Assembly (NCBI GenBank): GCA_020086605.1
Contig: JACBWW010000004.1
Location: 25,417,605-25,481,604 of the forward strand
Direction of reading: 5' to 3'
Source: Lanius collurio
Lineage: Eukaryota > Chordata > Aves > Passeriformes > Laniidae
DNA: 64,000 nucleotides
The position numbers and the translations under genes are program-made. Shown in pieces: positions 51,143 to 63,540 of the stretch (its first letter is position 1; each line of letters begins with the position of its first letter). The notes beneath the pieces were generated by a model. It had not been told where the DNA came from. It saw nothing but the letters and a program-made list of their open reading frames with translations, and did not search any database.

Positions 51143-54100
51143 TGCCCTGATATTACTGGAGGGGAGGTTGGCCTGAGCTAGTGTTTTATAGAATCAAGCC
51201 CAAGGGTTGCTGCAATAACTGAGAATAAAGGGAGTCCATAAATAAAGCCCTCTTCAGACAGAGCAAAGAGCTATTTAGTTCAGCCACTCTCCGAGTGGCT
51301 AATGGAGTATATTTGAGGGAAAAGCATAGGACCAGACGCTTGCTCTACAACATGTGTACATAAAACTTCTTTCCCTACAAGCCCTAACGCTTTCTGCAGC
51401 TTAGGAACCTCCGGAGCTAAAAGGAATAGATTCTTCTCTTTTCTTAAATCTTACAGGTTAAAAAGCATCCAGTAGTAGACCTGCTTTCAATAAAACCAAC
51501 ACACAAAGACCCTGGGTGCTGTGAACCTGACAGCAATTTACAGCCATTTAAAACAATGAGCAAGGCTATTGCCAGTACACACTAGAAGAGCGTGATAAAT
51601 GCAGAGCAAAATTTAACATTTCAATCTAGATTATTAAAGAAAACAGTATTTCATCCATCAAATTTATATCTGTCCTATCTGTGTATTTATCAGCATAGTA
51701 CTGTGCTACGTAAGCAGAACAACAAAGGCAGCAGCAGCCCCGTAAGCTTTTCAATAAGCTTGCACTGTGTCTGTGTGTGCTGAGGTGTGCTTAGCACGGA
51801 GCAGCTTTTACTGCCATGTAACTCCAGCCAGTTCTCAGCAATCATCAGGCACGACAGGTTACTTCATAAGATCAGGTTGCTCTTGCTAGTGCAGGTTTCC
51901 ATGAGTGCAAGAATTAAACCATCTCAGAAAGAGCAAAATGCCTAGGGGTGGGCTTCAAGTGGGTGAGAGTGCAGCCTGCTGTCTTCTCTGTTATATGATA
52001 CGCTCTATGATGTGTGCTCTGTTCCCTGCAATACTCTGATATGCATATTTAATTCACAATTTTTTTAGTAAGAATATTTAGACCACTGTATTATATCCTA
52101 TTAGAAAGCAAAGCCATTGTATTTAACCATGAATATGCTAGGGAGTTAATTTAAAATTCCCTTACTGTACACGTCACATGATATTTTTTTCAATTAAACT
52201 GATTCAGTATCGGAATAGAGCATAACTATGTTTCCTTGAGTACTCTCATAGGCAGTTGAACATCTGGAGGCAAAAAAAGCAACAACAGAAGAAGAGTTGC
52301 CATACAGCTTCCTCATATCAAGCTGAACAAAATTCCATAGTCCCTACATGATGCTTGAAAGTAGATATCAAATATCTCTGAGAAAGGAGCCACAGGATTT
52401 GAGACTATGAAGATAGAACAACGTGTTATGAAAATGTATAAATATGTTCAGGAGGAAATTCTAAGGCACCATTGCTGTCATCTCCAAGATGTGTTTCTCT
52501 TCTGGGTTCCAGCTTCTGTTGCTTTTAGTGTAAAGTGTATGCTACATTTTTGCTACTACTTACACTGAATGCCTTTCAAGGGTTTGCTTATTCTTAATTA
52601 AATTTAGATTAATGAAATTCATCCTCAGAAATTTTTGTGTCGTCTGAAAGTCGCTATTTTCAGGAAGAGACCTACACCAGGACAGAAGTAGGAAAGAGTG
52701 TAGGGAGCATAGGGAAGCAGGGACAAAGAAAATAAAAAAGGAATTAACTGAATAAGCTCCATGTCCTACCAGTTTAAAGGCAATGAAGCATTTTTCAATT
52801 ATTCCTGTGGCCCACAGGCACTTCCCAAACTCATAACTTATATTCATTTTTTACATATCTTACACATAAAGTAATGCTGCCTCAAACCCTGTTGACTTGT
52901 ATGGGTTGTCTTGCTCAGCACATCACAGAGGGTCTCAGCAACCTTGGCTGAATTGCAGTGGAAAAGTTTTACACCAGTGAGTTGTTTTGGAAGGAAATAG
53001 AAGTAATGAGTTAGCATTTTTGCACTGTCAAACACCATTCTATGCTTTCTCATCTCTCTCACTTTTAACAGGAGTGGTTAGAATAATCATACTTATGGCT
53101 GTTACTTCCTATGCCCTTATCTTTATGTAGGTTCCTGTATATAAATGTAAATAATAAACATGATGGCCTTGGTGTTGTTTTCAGAATCAAAGTAGTGTTT
53201 GAAATTCAGGAATTTGCTTTTCTTAAAAGTTTCTTTCAGAATCAGTATATAGTTTTCACATCTCTAATACATTTTGACTGTCTCATTGAACATTAATGAA
53301 TTTTCAGGAAGGAACCATGTAAAAACTGTAATGATTAGTGTCATTTAAGGGAGGATTTTTGTAAAAATAGGCTAATGATGTAGTCAAGTTTATTCAGGTG
53401 TCTCTGGCCAAATGAGACATAATACCTCTGAGCCCTAACTCACAGATGATCATTCAGATCAACAGCTCCTTGGTGCAGTATCAGAAATACCTCGTTACCC
53501 TTTTTCTGTAATATATTTAGCATTCAAATTAAGCACTTTCATGGTGGTTTCATTCTGATATTTAATTTTCAAGATTCAAGCCAAGCTTACCCATCTCTTC
53601 CAAACGTGTATCTGAAGACACATAAACAGAAAATCATTAAATCAAGCAGCAGCAGGAAGATATGAATGCTGAAGAGAATAGCAGTTTGCAATTGTTCACA
53701 TATATCCAAATGTTTTCTATGCCTCATATGCTGAGACTAATTGGGACAAATTTTTGAGAGTATCTGGCCAAATTCTTCTGTGACACAAAGTTAAATGGTT
53801 TGCACCTCTTTGTCAAAGCTAAACTCACTTTTGATTGAGAACTGACATTGTACCTTTGTATCATTAACAGTTGAGAGTTTCCCACACCCTATTCCTGGCT
53901 TTATGATATCATATTACAGAAATGGCTGAAGCCCCCATCTATAAAGATAGGCAATGTAAGATAAGTTTAGATTACACCCCCTTGCCACTGCAGCAGCCTT
54001 CTGGAATGCAGAGACTGCACGATGGAGAAAGCAAGTAAGTGTTAAACAAGGTGTACGCAGGGAGCAGGGCTGTGGTGTGGTCAGCTCCTCTAGTGGTCAT

Positions 54101-57100
54101 TGTCCAGTGGATGGATTGTTGATGCTGTGGCATCCATGAAAGAGAGGTATTGGTTTGGCCAGCTGTGTAACTCTTCTTACACTTCAGATTCTGAAGCCTT
54201 GAAATGCAGCTAGCCCTCTGGGTATAAAAACACAGTGCTTGGTTCAGTTTATTATTTTAACTTGAATGGACTCAAGAGATGTATTATCACTCTGGATAGA
54301 GGCACAGGGGCTGATAAGAGCAAATGGCTTGGTCATCCTAAAGTTCTTCTGCAGGTGGGGCCCAGTTCCTATCCTTTGGTTGCCAGGATAGGACTGAGGT
54401 CCCTGGTTCCTAGGCTCGGGGCAATGCCCACAATATATATGGATGACAGGAGGATTTGGATCAGTCCTATTTCATAACAACTCTTCAGAAATTTTTGCTT
54501 GGTTCACATGGACTTTTCAGCAGTGTTATCCTGAGTCCCCAGGAAGAAGAAGCATGTGGGAGTGTGGAGAAAATGATGTACGTTCTTCCCAGACCTTTTT
54601 TGGACAGAGCCCAAATTCCTCAGTGTAGGAGGGCTGTGAGGTTGAGATTTGGGAAAAAGGTTCTGACAGACACAGCCAGCTGGAAAGAGAGTGATCCACA
54701 TGCACAGTTCCTTCCAAAGATGAATCAGGATGAAATGATTTTACATGTTTTTTCACTGTCCTTCCCACCTTGTAAACATTCCTAAAGTCTGTCTGTAAGC
54801 CCTGCATAAAGAAGTGCTAATATCCATATGTCAGTACTGGAAATGGCTTTTCCCACACCTAAAGAGCCAAGTTCATCCCATATATAATTCCACTCACTTT
54901 AATAGCTTTGCAGAATGAAGGATACTGGCCCAGTAAGTCCACCCAAAAGCTGCAGATTCTGCTGAAAACAGCTGTCTACCTTGTGAGAGGGATGAATCAC
55001 CACAGACCTCAGTTGCTCAGGCTTTTGCAATAGATTAGTCCTCACTTCTGTATGCAATTCTGCCTGCAAATCTCTAAATTATCTGGACACCAGCTGCTTC
55101 AAAATCTTGAAAGCCTCATTATAAGAGATAAGGACAGAAGAGCAGTCCTTACTCTCAGTTCCTAAACTATGTCCATTGAATGTGTATCCATGCTGTAGTT
55201 ACGCTGTGTTTATCCTACTGCAAGACATTTCTTGATTAGCTACAATATCCCGGAAGAATTTTTTATTCTTTCTGGTACATTTCTTGATTTTCAGAAAGCA
55301 GCAATGAGTATTCACCCTTCTTTGCTCAGACAGTTACACACTAGAACCAGGATGTAGGTCAGGGTGAACCAATGCACCTAGAGGTATTAAATTGCTTCAG
55401 TGTCTCGCCAGTAAATCTTGATCCTGTGGTCAGGAAAAGCTGAATGCCAGCTTTGCAGTAAAAATGGACCAGCAGGGAGTTTCAGAGAAGCTAAGGGGAA
55501 AATTTTCATAGGATCATGAGGGAATGTTATTTAACAAATTCTCTTCTATTACAATGATTCTGTGACCCTGGTGATGCCTTCCAGTCTTATGTTGCTATAA
55601 ATACCTTGCCTAAGAACTAATGCCTCTTGACAATCTGACAGAGCTTCAGCCCACAATGGAGCATGTCACCAGTTTATCTTATGGCTAACATTAGCATTTG
55701 ATTTTTGTTTTCTGTTACAGTTATTCTGGACAGCAAGGCACTGTTTTTAATATTACCTGTTGAGAATTTTATTTAATGAGCAAATAAACCTGCATCTCCT
55801 TCAACCACATATGCTCTAAATTAAAAGACCTGAAAATAACATTCCTACTCTTTAAGCAAATAGTGCCTTCTAGGATTCTAAATTTTAAATGTAATTATAA
55901 ATATGTGCAAATTCCAGTTAAAATAATCTTCTTGGGGCAGAAGTTCACCCTTACAAGAATTATAACATCAGACATCACAATTAGTATTAACCAAAAAAAT
56001 AGTAGAGAAAGGGTATTCAGAATGAATATAGATTAGTCATTTTAATGACACTAGAGCTTTTTAAAATTTGCTTTTGTGATAGAATAAAACATGAGACAAC
56101 ATAGTTGTATGAAAATGATTTTCCACGAGCTGTGCTGAGAAAGAGATAAACAAGATAAATCTGACACTCTCTTGGATATTGAAAAATATATATACAAACC
56201 TCTTGCTGTTTCCTGGTGGGGAACACGAGGAGGGAGAAAGAGGGAAGTTAAGGTGAAACTATCTATTAATAATTTTCTTGTGCCCAGATAGGGTCATGAG
56301 GAAAAGTCATTTTTGTAGCCAGCTTCTCTCATATTGCTTAACGAGTAACACCTTTCTCTCTTCCAGTCTGTTGCAGAGTACTCTGTGTGGTGTGAGATTA
56401 GGGCTTCTTCAAGTTGTTCTTTGTTCTTCCCATTTTTCCTAATGCGACAAGGCAGGGGGTTGTCAGGATTTTGCCAGGCAATCATATAACTATTTTTTTT
56501 TACTCTGGATCCACAAATACCTCCTTCTCCGCATGTTGTCACAAAAATCCCTGTAGCAAAAATTTCATTTCATCTCATTTTTCTTTGCTTTAGCTTTCTA
56601 AAAGGTATCCTAAGCACCTAAAATCCTAATTCAAAGGTCACCTCTTCTAATTTAGGCACCTAAATTTGTTCTGTATTTAATTCACCCCTACCATCATATC
56701 TCACTTACCATACGTTAGTCTCAGGATCCTCCTCCTCAGCAAATTTTATCTAATTCTAAGACAAATGAGTTAAATAAGTGGACTACAGAATAAAAGAAGA
56801 CAACCAGTACAGACTAGATGTCTGACTTTTAGACAACTAAAATTAAAAAATATCAATACCAAGCTTTGTTAAGTTTCTTTCTGTGTAAGACTTCACATGA
56901 TTTTCTATATGAGGTATTTCAGATTCTAAAAGGAAAGATTTTTTCAGCCCAGAATGATGTAAATATGACAGCAGAAGATGTGTCACTTTGCGTGTGTCAG
57001 CAATGATTCCTTGCAGTCAATTTCAGACATTTCTTCAAAATTAGGACTAGTTTTGCTCTAGACTTGCTCTACAGCCAGTGAAGAATGGCAAGTACCTTAA

Positions 57101-57579
57101 GAGTAGTGTCTCTGGGTGTGCCTGGCTTTCTCCTGTGACAACAGAGGAAGAATGAAGCTTCTGCAGTCTCACCTTATGTACCTCAGTTAAATGGTGGAAT
57201 GAATCCATATATATCAGCTGCAATGCTGGGGCTTGTAATGAGTTTGAACTCCACATTAAAATCTTGCATGTGTAATATAAGTCATATGTGTCAGTTGTGT
57301 TTGTGTGGGGGTACATGTACTGCATGTATGCATGCACAGTTTTTGTACGCTTCCACTGCAGCAAAGTAAAACAACAGGGTAACATGGCCTGTGAGATGGT
57401 GAAGCCTATTTTCAGAAAGATATGGAAAACCTCTGCATGCAGACCTCAGCTTAAATAATTTCTTAGAAGTGAGCTTTGTCCAGTTATACAAAGTGGAATA
57501 ACACTTCGAGAGCCAACCAAATGTGATAGTGCATTTTCTGGTTGAAAGTAATTATATAGTGACACCATTTGACTCAATG
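51143..57579. other. Intergenic, no gene seen
   Basis: Unique AT-rich sequence. There is an 8-bp inverted repeat CCTATCCT/AGGATAGG with nine bases between at 54368-54392. Overlapping open frames on both strands at 54.24-54.81 kb (up to 109 codons) show no family resemblance. Nothing else was recognised. Confidence 0.5.
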
Positions 57580-57617
57580 ATAATAATAACAATACCAACA
57601 ACAACAACAATAATAAA
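57580..57617 (+). repeat. AAT/AAC trinucleotide repeat
   Basis: An interrupted trinucleotide tract: ATAATAATAAC, then AACAACAACAAC, then AATAATAAATA. A simple repeat. Confidence 0.9.
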
Positions 57618-58626
57618 TATAGCAGCCTCTGTAAAGACTTATTGCCAAGAATAATATTTGTCAGTGACATCCAGGATCGACAATGGTTGCAAGCAGTGGA
57701 CGCAAAACGAAGTTGTCTGGTTTTGAAAACAAAGTATTCTACATTTAGTAAAGGCATATGTTTCAAACTCAAATGACTTCACTTCAAATTAAAGCAAAAA
57801 ATGTTTTGAAGTGTCGTCATTTGATAATCATTTGCTTTAAAATAAGCAACAGATTTCTATCTAATGGGATCCACATCTTTAACAAGTGAACCAACATTGT
57901 GACAAACAAAAACCAACCTGCTCTAAAATATAATTCCAAAATAAATTACATCTAGCTGTTTTGTTGTTGTCATTGTGCTCTGTTTTCCTTTTTTGGCCGC
58001 CTGTAGAGCTCCCACAATTTTTTCATTGCTACAATGACAAATGCTATGAGAAAAGACCTGGGCCACTGCCAGAAATCTACTCTAGACTTCAGTATATGTT
58101 TCTGCTTTCAAGACTCAATTGTTTTCCTTCTCTCCCAGGGGTCACTAGCTACCTTATTACCAGAAAAAATGACCCCTTGACAGCACAATTGAGATCCAGA
58201 AACTCAACAAAACTGTAACCCCTCCAGTGGCATCAGAATTGTAATCAACAGCAGAGGTTCTGGAAGACAAATGTACTTGTATATAAGGCCACCATCTTAG
58301 AAAGCGGCTTCTCTACTTGCAAAGAAACCTATCTCTATTTGGTTTCTTTTGGTACTTTACTACCCCCTTTCTTGTAACATTTTCATTGCTAGTGCTCTCA
58401 AGGCAGGAGTGTTTTCACAGCGTTGGAATTACTTGTGCTCATTTTACACAGTTTGCTGCCTATTCCTTCTCTTGCAATCAGTTTTGTGAAGCACATGACT
58501 AGAGATGGGACCCCCCAGTCATTATGGATTTTTTTCTCTTATTCAGCTCAATTCACTAGCAGAATAGTTGTTCTTTCAGTATCCTTATTGCCATGTAAGA
58601 ATCACAGGTACAGAATCTCCAGCCTT
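57618..58626. other. Intergenic, nothing recognised
   Basis: Unique AT-rich sequence with chance frames only. Confidence 0.5.
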
Positions 58627-58760
58627 GAAAATTGACAAGTGCTTCTTTTGGCACTAGTATTGAAAAACATGTGGCCTCTTATTTTCTTACATATTAGATT
58701 ACATCATTTTAATTTCTATCCAGAAGCCCAGAAGCAATTTACATGGATTCTCTATACATG
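58627..58760 (+). repeat. 134-bp direct repeat, copy 1
   Basis: Matches 60096-60229 over its whole 134 bases without gaps and with four mismatches by my count (about 97% identity), in the same orientation, offset 1469 bases. It includes GGCACTAGTATTGAAAAACA and CAATTTACATGGATTCTCTA. The match ends abruptly on both sides. It resembles no transposable element that I know. Confidence 0.97.
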
Positions 58761-60095
58761 CAGATAACAATGAGCTTGGAATATTAAGGAGAACCTTACA
58801 GAAAATATACCTTGCCTTTGCAAAGGCATGCACTGAAGTAGTGTAATACAATAATATTTCTCAAATATAGTTATTACTAAAAGTATTCAACTTATTTGCT
58901 GGATCCTTTTTCATACGCAAGATCTGCAAAACCAAGGTTGTTTCAGATAAGTACATATAAAGATATTCTGGAGCACAAGACCCTAGTCTACTTCTTTTAT
59001 CTGTACATGTGGAATCCTGACCCAGAGTCCTGAGGTTACCAAAAACTCTGCCTGTAAACTGACTGTTTTTTTGAAAATGTTAGCAAACTTTCATAAAATC
59101 TCAGTGTGAATTAAAGCTTGAAAACTTTCTTATTCTGGTGATTTTATTACCAGAATTACTTGACATGTGTGCTAAAAAGGATATTTTTTAAGACCATCCA
59201 GCCACATGGTAGAAAACAAGGTACCCATGAACCAAAGCACTGCTCCCAGATGCTCTGCCATCTGACTGCCATTGCACAGATATTGGGAAATACTTCAGAT
59301 AATTGTAGGAGAAAGTTCCTCGAGATATACAAGGATAAAAATATCTAAAAAACAGACAAAAGCAGACAATGTGGCAAAACACAAGCCACGCAAAACACAA
59401 CACACAAAGTCCCACTGCCTTTAACAGAGATTTGGGTGAATGCAGGAATTTGCAGAGATGGGAGTCTTCAAACAGCATCATGGCCTGAGGTGCAAAAAAC
59501 CCAGCAACAGTGTTCTGCTGAGCATGTGCTGGGAAGAAGAACAAGAAAGCATGAGGTCAAAAAAGAAATGTTTTTGTTACCTTTCTCAGACATAAGTCAT
59601 CACATTTTACAAACAACAAAATAAAAGGTATTGGACCCCTAAGTGAACCCTGGAAGGAGCAGCAGATGGCCAGCCTCGCACCTTCGGAAGAGAAGTAGCA
59701 CAAATAGCAAGAATGTGGTTTTTCCTACACTGTTCTACCAACAAGATGTCACCACAATGCAGAGAAGGTGCCAAGTCCTTGCCCAACTTTCCCTGCTGAG
59801 GCACATCAGTTCTGCTACAGACAGGCAAGAGAGAGGAGGCTGTGAAAATGGCTCTTCTGTCCCAGAAACCAGGCTGTGGTCTCTGGTAAGAGCAGACGAA
59901 GTAATGTTTTGAATGTTATGTTGCTGCCTTACGGTAAGCTCTGCGTGACTGAGCTCTTCCCTTGTCAACAGCCACACTTTTGAAAAGGCAGAGTTGTCTT
60001 CTCTGGCAAAGAGACAGCCAGAGTTGCTTCACACCTGTGTTTTACTTCTGCAAATCTAAGGGCAGGATAGAGGCCCTAATTAATAACCAAAAGGG
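58761..60095. other. Spacer between the two direct repeats
   Basis: About 1.3 kb of unique sequence between the repeat copies. A patch at 59.6-59.95 kb is more GC-rich and open in several frames, but shows no recognised domain. If the repeats are an element's ends, this would be its interior, yet no coding sequence for a transposase or retroviral protein is visible. Confidence 0.5.
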
Positions 60096-60229
60096 GAAAA
60101 TTGACAAGTTCTTCTTTTGGCACTAGTATTGAAAAACATATGGCCTCTTATTTTCTTACATATTAGATCACATCATTTTAATTTCTATCCAAAAGCCCAG
60201 AAGCAATTTACATGGATTCTCTATACATG
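60096..60229 (+). repeat. 134-bp direct repeat, copy 2
   Basis: Second copy of the sequence at 58627-58760 (see there). The four differences are all single-base substitutions; at least three look like transitions or single changes and no indel is present, which suggests a recent event. Confidence 0.97.
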
Positions 60230-63199
60230 TTTAAGTACCATACATTTGAAATAATGCTGTCAGAGTATGAGACCTACCTGACTGATGAAATATTCTTCTA
60301 AAAAGAGCAGCTCTAAGCTTCCTTTACACAGAATAAAGGAAAATCTAAAGATAATAATGAATAAGAAAGTAGTTTCTTCTGCCAGACCCATCAAGTTAAA
60401 TGGCTCTTTGTATTGTTCAAAATGTGTACAATATTATGTTCTGTGGCAGAGGGTAAAGAGAGGGAACTTCCAGTGATGTTTTGATGAAACAACAAATAAA
60501 AATAATATTTTGACAGAGAGCTCATCCTATTAAAAAAAAAAAAAGCAATTCTCTCATTTCTCTGACTCAAATAGAAATCTCTTTATTGAGGCTGCACATA
60601 GAGTCTTACAGTAATACTTAAAGGAAATGTGCCATTGGCAACAGAACAGGCAGAATGACTAAAGACCCCAAGTGCCTGGCATCATTCGAGCTTAGTCCTA
60701 AATACCTGCGATAGACATTTTCGGAATATGTTTCCTGAAAGTAATATCAAGGATTTACCTCAGCAGTAGCTTGTGCATGCTGATAGGTTGAATTGGTGCT
60801 CATATACCAATACAAAAAAAAATAGCTTCTGTTAACATGCAAAGTTGGGGGGTTTACTTTTCATGCCAGTATTGGGATTTATTTGCCCTCCTGATGAAAT
60901 GTTTACCTCACTTTGCCTCATCAATATTAACCTCACAGATCAACAGATCTTCATATCGACAGAATAGAGAAGTCAATATAACCTTATTATTATTTAATAA
61001 GTATTTCATTGTCAGTAACTGAGTGAGAACAAACATCTGTGCAGTATAATGGCATGTACTTTAATTTTGCAAGGTTACTGTCCTGCATTTTTTGACAGAA
61101 GAAAGCCAACCCATAGTAAAAATCCCCCAGTAATGTCAGTGTATAAAATGACAACATGTTGAAGGACATTTAAATTGAACAAAACAGGGTTTTTTAGTCC
61201 CAGTTTTGATACACAAATGTTGGATGTGTTTTACTGTGGCTTCTGACTATGATTGATAGGAGATGCATCAATTTCAAGGTTTGTGAATTTAAGTAAATTG
61301 TTGTCAGTGGTATCACTTCTTCCTTTTTGTATTTTTTTTCAAATTATCTCCTTACAGAGAATGGTGTAATACAAATTGAGACAGGATATACATAAAGCAT
61401 CAATTTAGCTTGTATATCCACTTACAATAGTAAAAAGAAAATAGTTGTGATAAGCATGTGAGTACATCAGAGTTGTTCAGAAAACTCCAGAGTATTTATA
61501 AAAAAAAACATTGCTTATGGTTTTTCTTCTAGTTTTTGATGCTTCTGTTTGGAAAATACTTTTCTTGCCTTTCCTTTCAAAGGAGAAAGAAAATAATTTT
61601 TTTACAAAAAAAAATAGTAGTAGTAGATCTTAGATACTTGTTTTATCTTTGTCCTCAGAATGTAATTCCATTAATTATACATTAGAAAATAATACTCTTA
61701 TACATTAGGAAAAAAAATAACCAAACTTGTATCAACTCTTTGCAGCCTGAGGGGAGTTTATTTACTCTTCTTTCCTTCATTGTAATGCTTATTTTACTAA
61801 AAAGCCTGAAAAGCTTCCATTGAAATAGTGCTTAAGCATCATACAGCAAAGCTTGCTATGGATCCAATGCTTTCAGAAATTAGCTGTGTCTGATTTTAAA
61901 CTAGTTTTCCCTAGGTCACTTCTTATCTGATGATGTCTGACTCAGGATCTGGTGAAATGCACAGATACTTTTTGTTATGTTTTCCAACACATGGTCATGA
62001 CTCGTTTCCATGTGTAAGTGTGTTGTGTCTATGTATCTACATGCCTGTCTATATGCATAGAGCAATGTATATGCTAGTTGTGTGTGGGTTTGGCTTTGAC
62101 ATCAGATTCTATAAATGAATAAAGATTCTATCTTCACTTTACTGTTCTCTAAAGGGCCAACATGGAACGGATTCTGTAAATCTAACTATATATGTTGCTG
62201 ATTAAAAGCTGATGGTAACAATTAATATACAAGGGGACAGACTAGTTTTTCTACGAACATTTTTTCGAGAGAAAAAAAAATGAAAATTAGACAGAAAAGA
62301 CCATTTCCAGATGTGACTGTATAGGGCTTGATTTGAAGCACTTTTGTTATCTCCTTAATAATGCATATAAGAATGCTCATGTGAAATGTTTGTTAAAACT
62401 CCATCCTAGTAGATATTTGTGCTTATGAATTGATTCCTTATCCATATTTTATGGAGAAATATCTCGGCACTGGATTACAGCACATTATTTTCCAAACTCC
62501 TTATTGGACTCTGCATATCTCTCTACTGTGCCTCCAGGCTTAAATTAAAAACAAACTTAAGAAAAATGTAAAGAGACAACATTCAGAAACTTATGTTTTT
62601 ACAAAGCTTCTGAAAGTTCGTAATTATTTTTGTCCCTAATAGGCCTGCCTTTGAAATAATTTGATGGCTAGGTTTGTAAATTTGCTTGGAAAGATCTGGC
62701 ATTCCATAGTCATTAAGGGGAGTATATATCACAAAAATGGTTTTGCATACAAATAATGGTATACAGGGTTTGGCTTAAATTGTCTGCTTTCATTTGACTT
62801 TTTTTTTTCTCTGAGATAATTTGGAGGGAAGCAGGAAGATCAAATTGAACACAATTTAGAAATGAAACTTGGATAATTGAGCTAAGTAGGTTGAACTTGC
62901 CGGTCACCTGTGACCTCTTTCTAGAGACACATCATTTCAAACAGCTGAAATGAGAAGGCCTGCTCAGAGTTGCACAAAATAAATACAGCGAGTGGAGTTT
63001 CAGCCTGGACCCATGTCATCCTTTGTAGTCTGCTTCATTTTTATTGAAGATGGAGGGACTCGAGCACTGTGCACCACTGCCTTGAGGAGGTGTTTGGCCA
63101 CCGGGTGTGTTCAGGAAACTTGGTGCAGGGGAGCAGGATGGGCACTGTGGGAGGGCCACCGTGCAGGGTGGTGGGGGAGCAGAACAGCCCTGGACCTGT
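60230..63199. other. Intergenic, no gene seen
   Basis: AT-rich unique sequence with A- and T-runs (for example near 60.53 and 61.50 kb). I looked for the 3' exons of a minus-strand MEIS2 (homeodomain exon and final exon) because of mammalian gene order and recognised none. A G/C-richer patch begins at about 63.05 kb. Confidence 0.5.
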
Positions 63200-63480
63200 A
63201 AGAGGTGAGAAATTGAAGCTTTACATGAGCTCACCCGTGATAAGATCACCTTCATAGGCTGCTGCATCTGAAAGTTTGCGATCGTCCCTGTGTGTGAACC
63301 TAATATTTTGCTGTTCATTTTGAAGCGATTATTCAAAACACCTTGGCAGCTGAACCCTCCCTGCTTTCAGGATAATTATTTCTAATCGTGATTGGCAGTA
63401 ATAGTAATTGCCATATTCAGCCAGCACACAGCTGTAACGATTTTTCTTTATTATTATTATTTGGGTTAACAATCGCCACT
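63200..63480. promoter_or_regulatory. Possible conserved regulatory element beside CpG island
   Basis: Dense in homeodomain-type motifs: GATAATTATTTCTAATCG, GTGATTGGCAGTAATAGTAA, and GCGATTATTC. It contains no repeat and lies directly against a CpG island. This texture is typical of conserved noncoding elements near developmental genes, but conservation was not tested. Confidence 0.35.
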
Positions 63481-63540
63481 GACAACAATGTCTCCCGACC
63501 CTCTTCTCCCTCCCTCAATACACGGGGAAATGAGTCCCAG

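Noticed and set aside
25416..63199. MEIS2 3' exons on the minus strand
   Set aside because: Expected from mammalian gene order. I scanned for the homeodomain and final exon and recognised nothing, so MEIS2 is inferred to begin beyond the window, if it is here at all.
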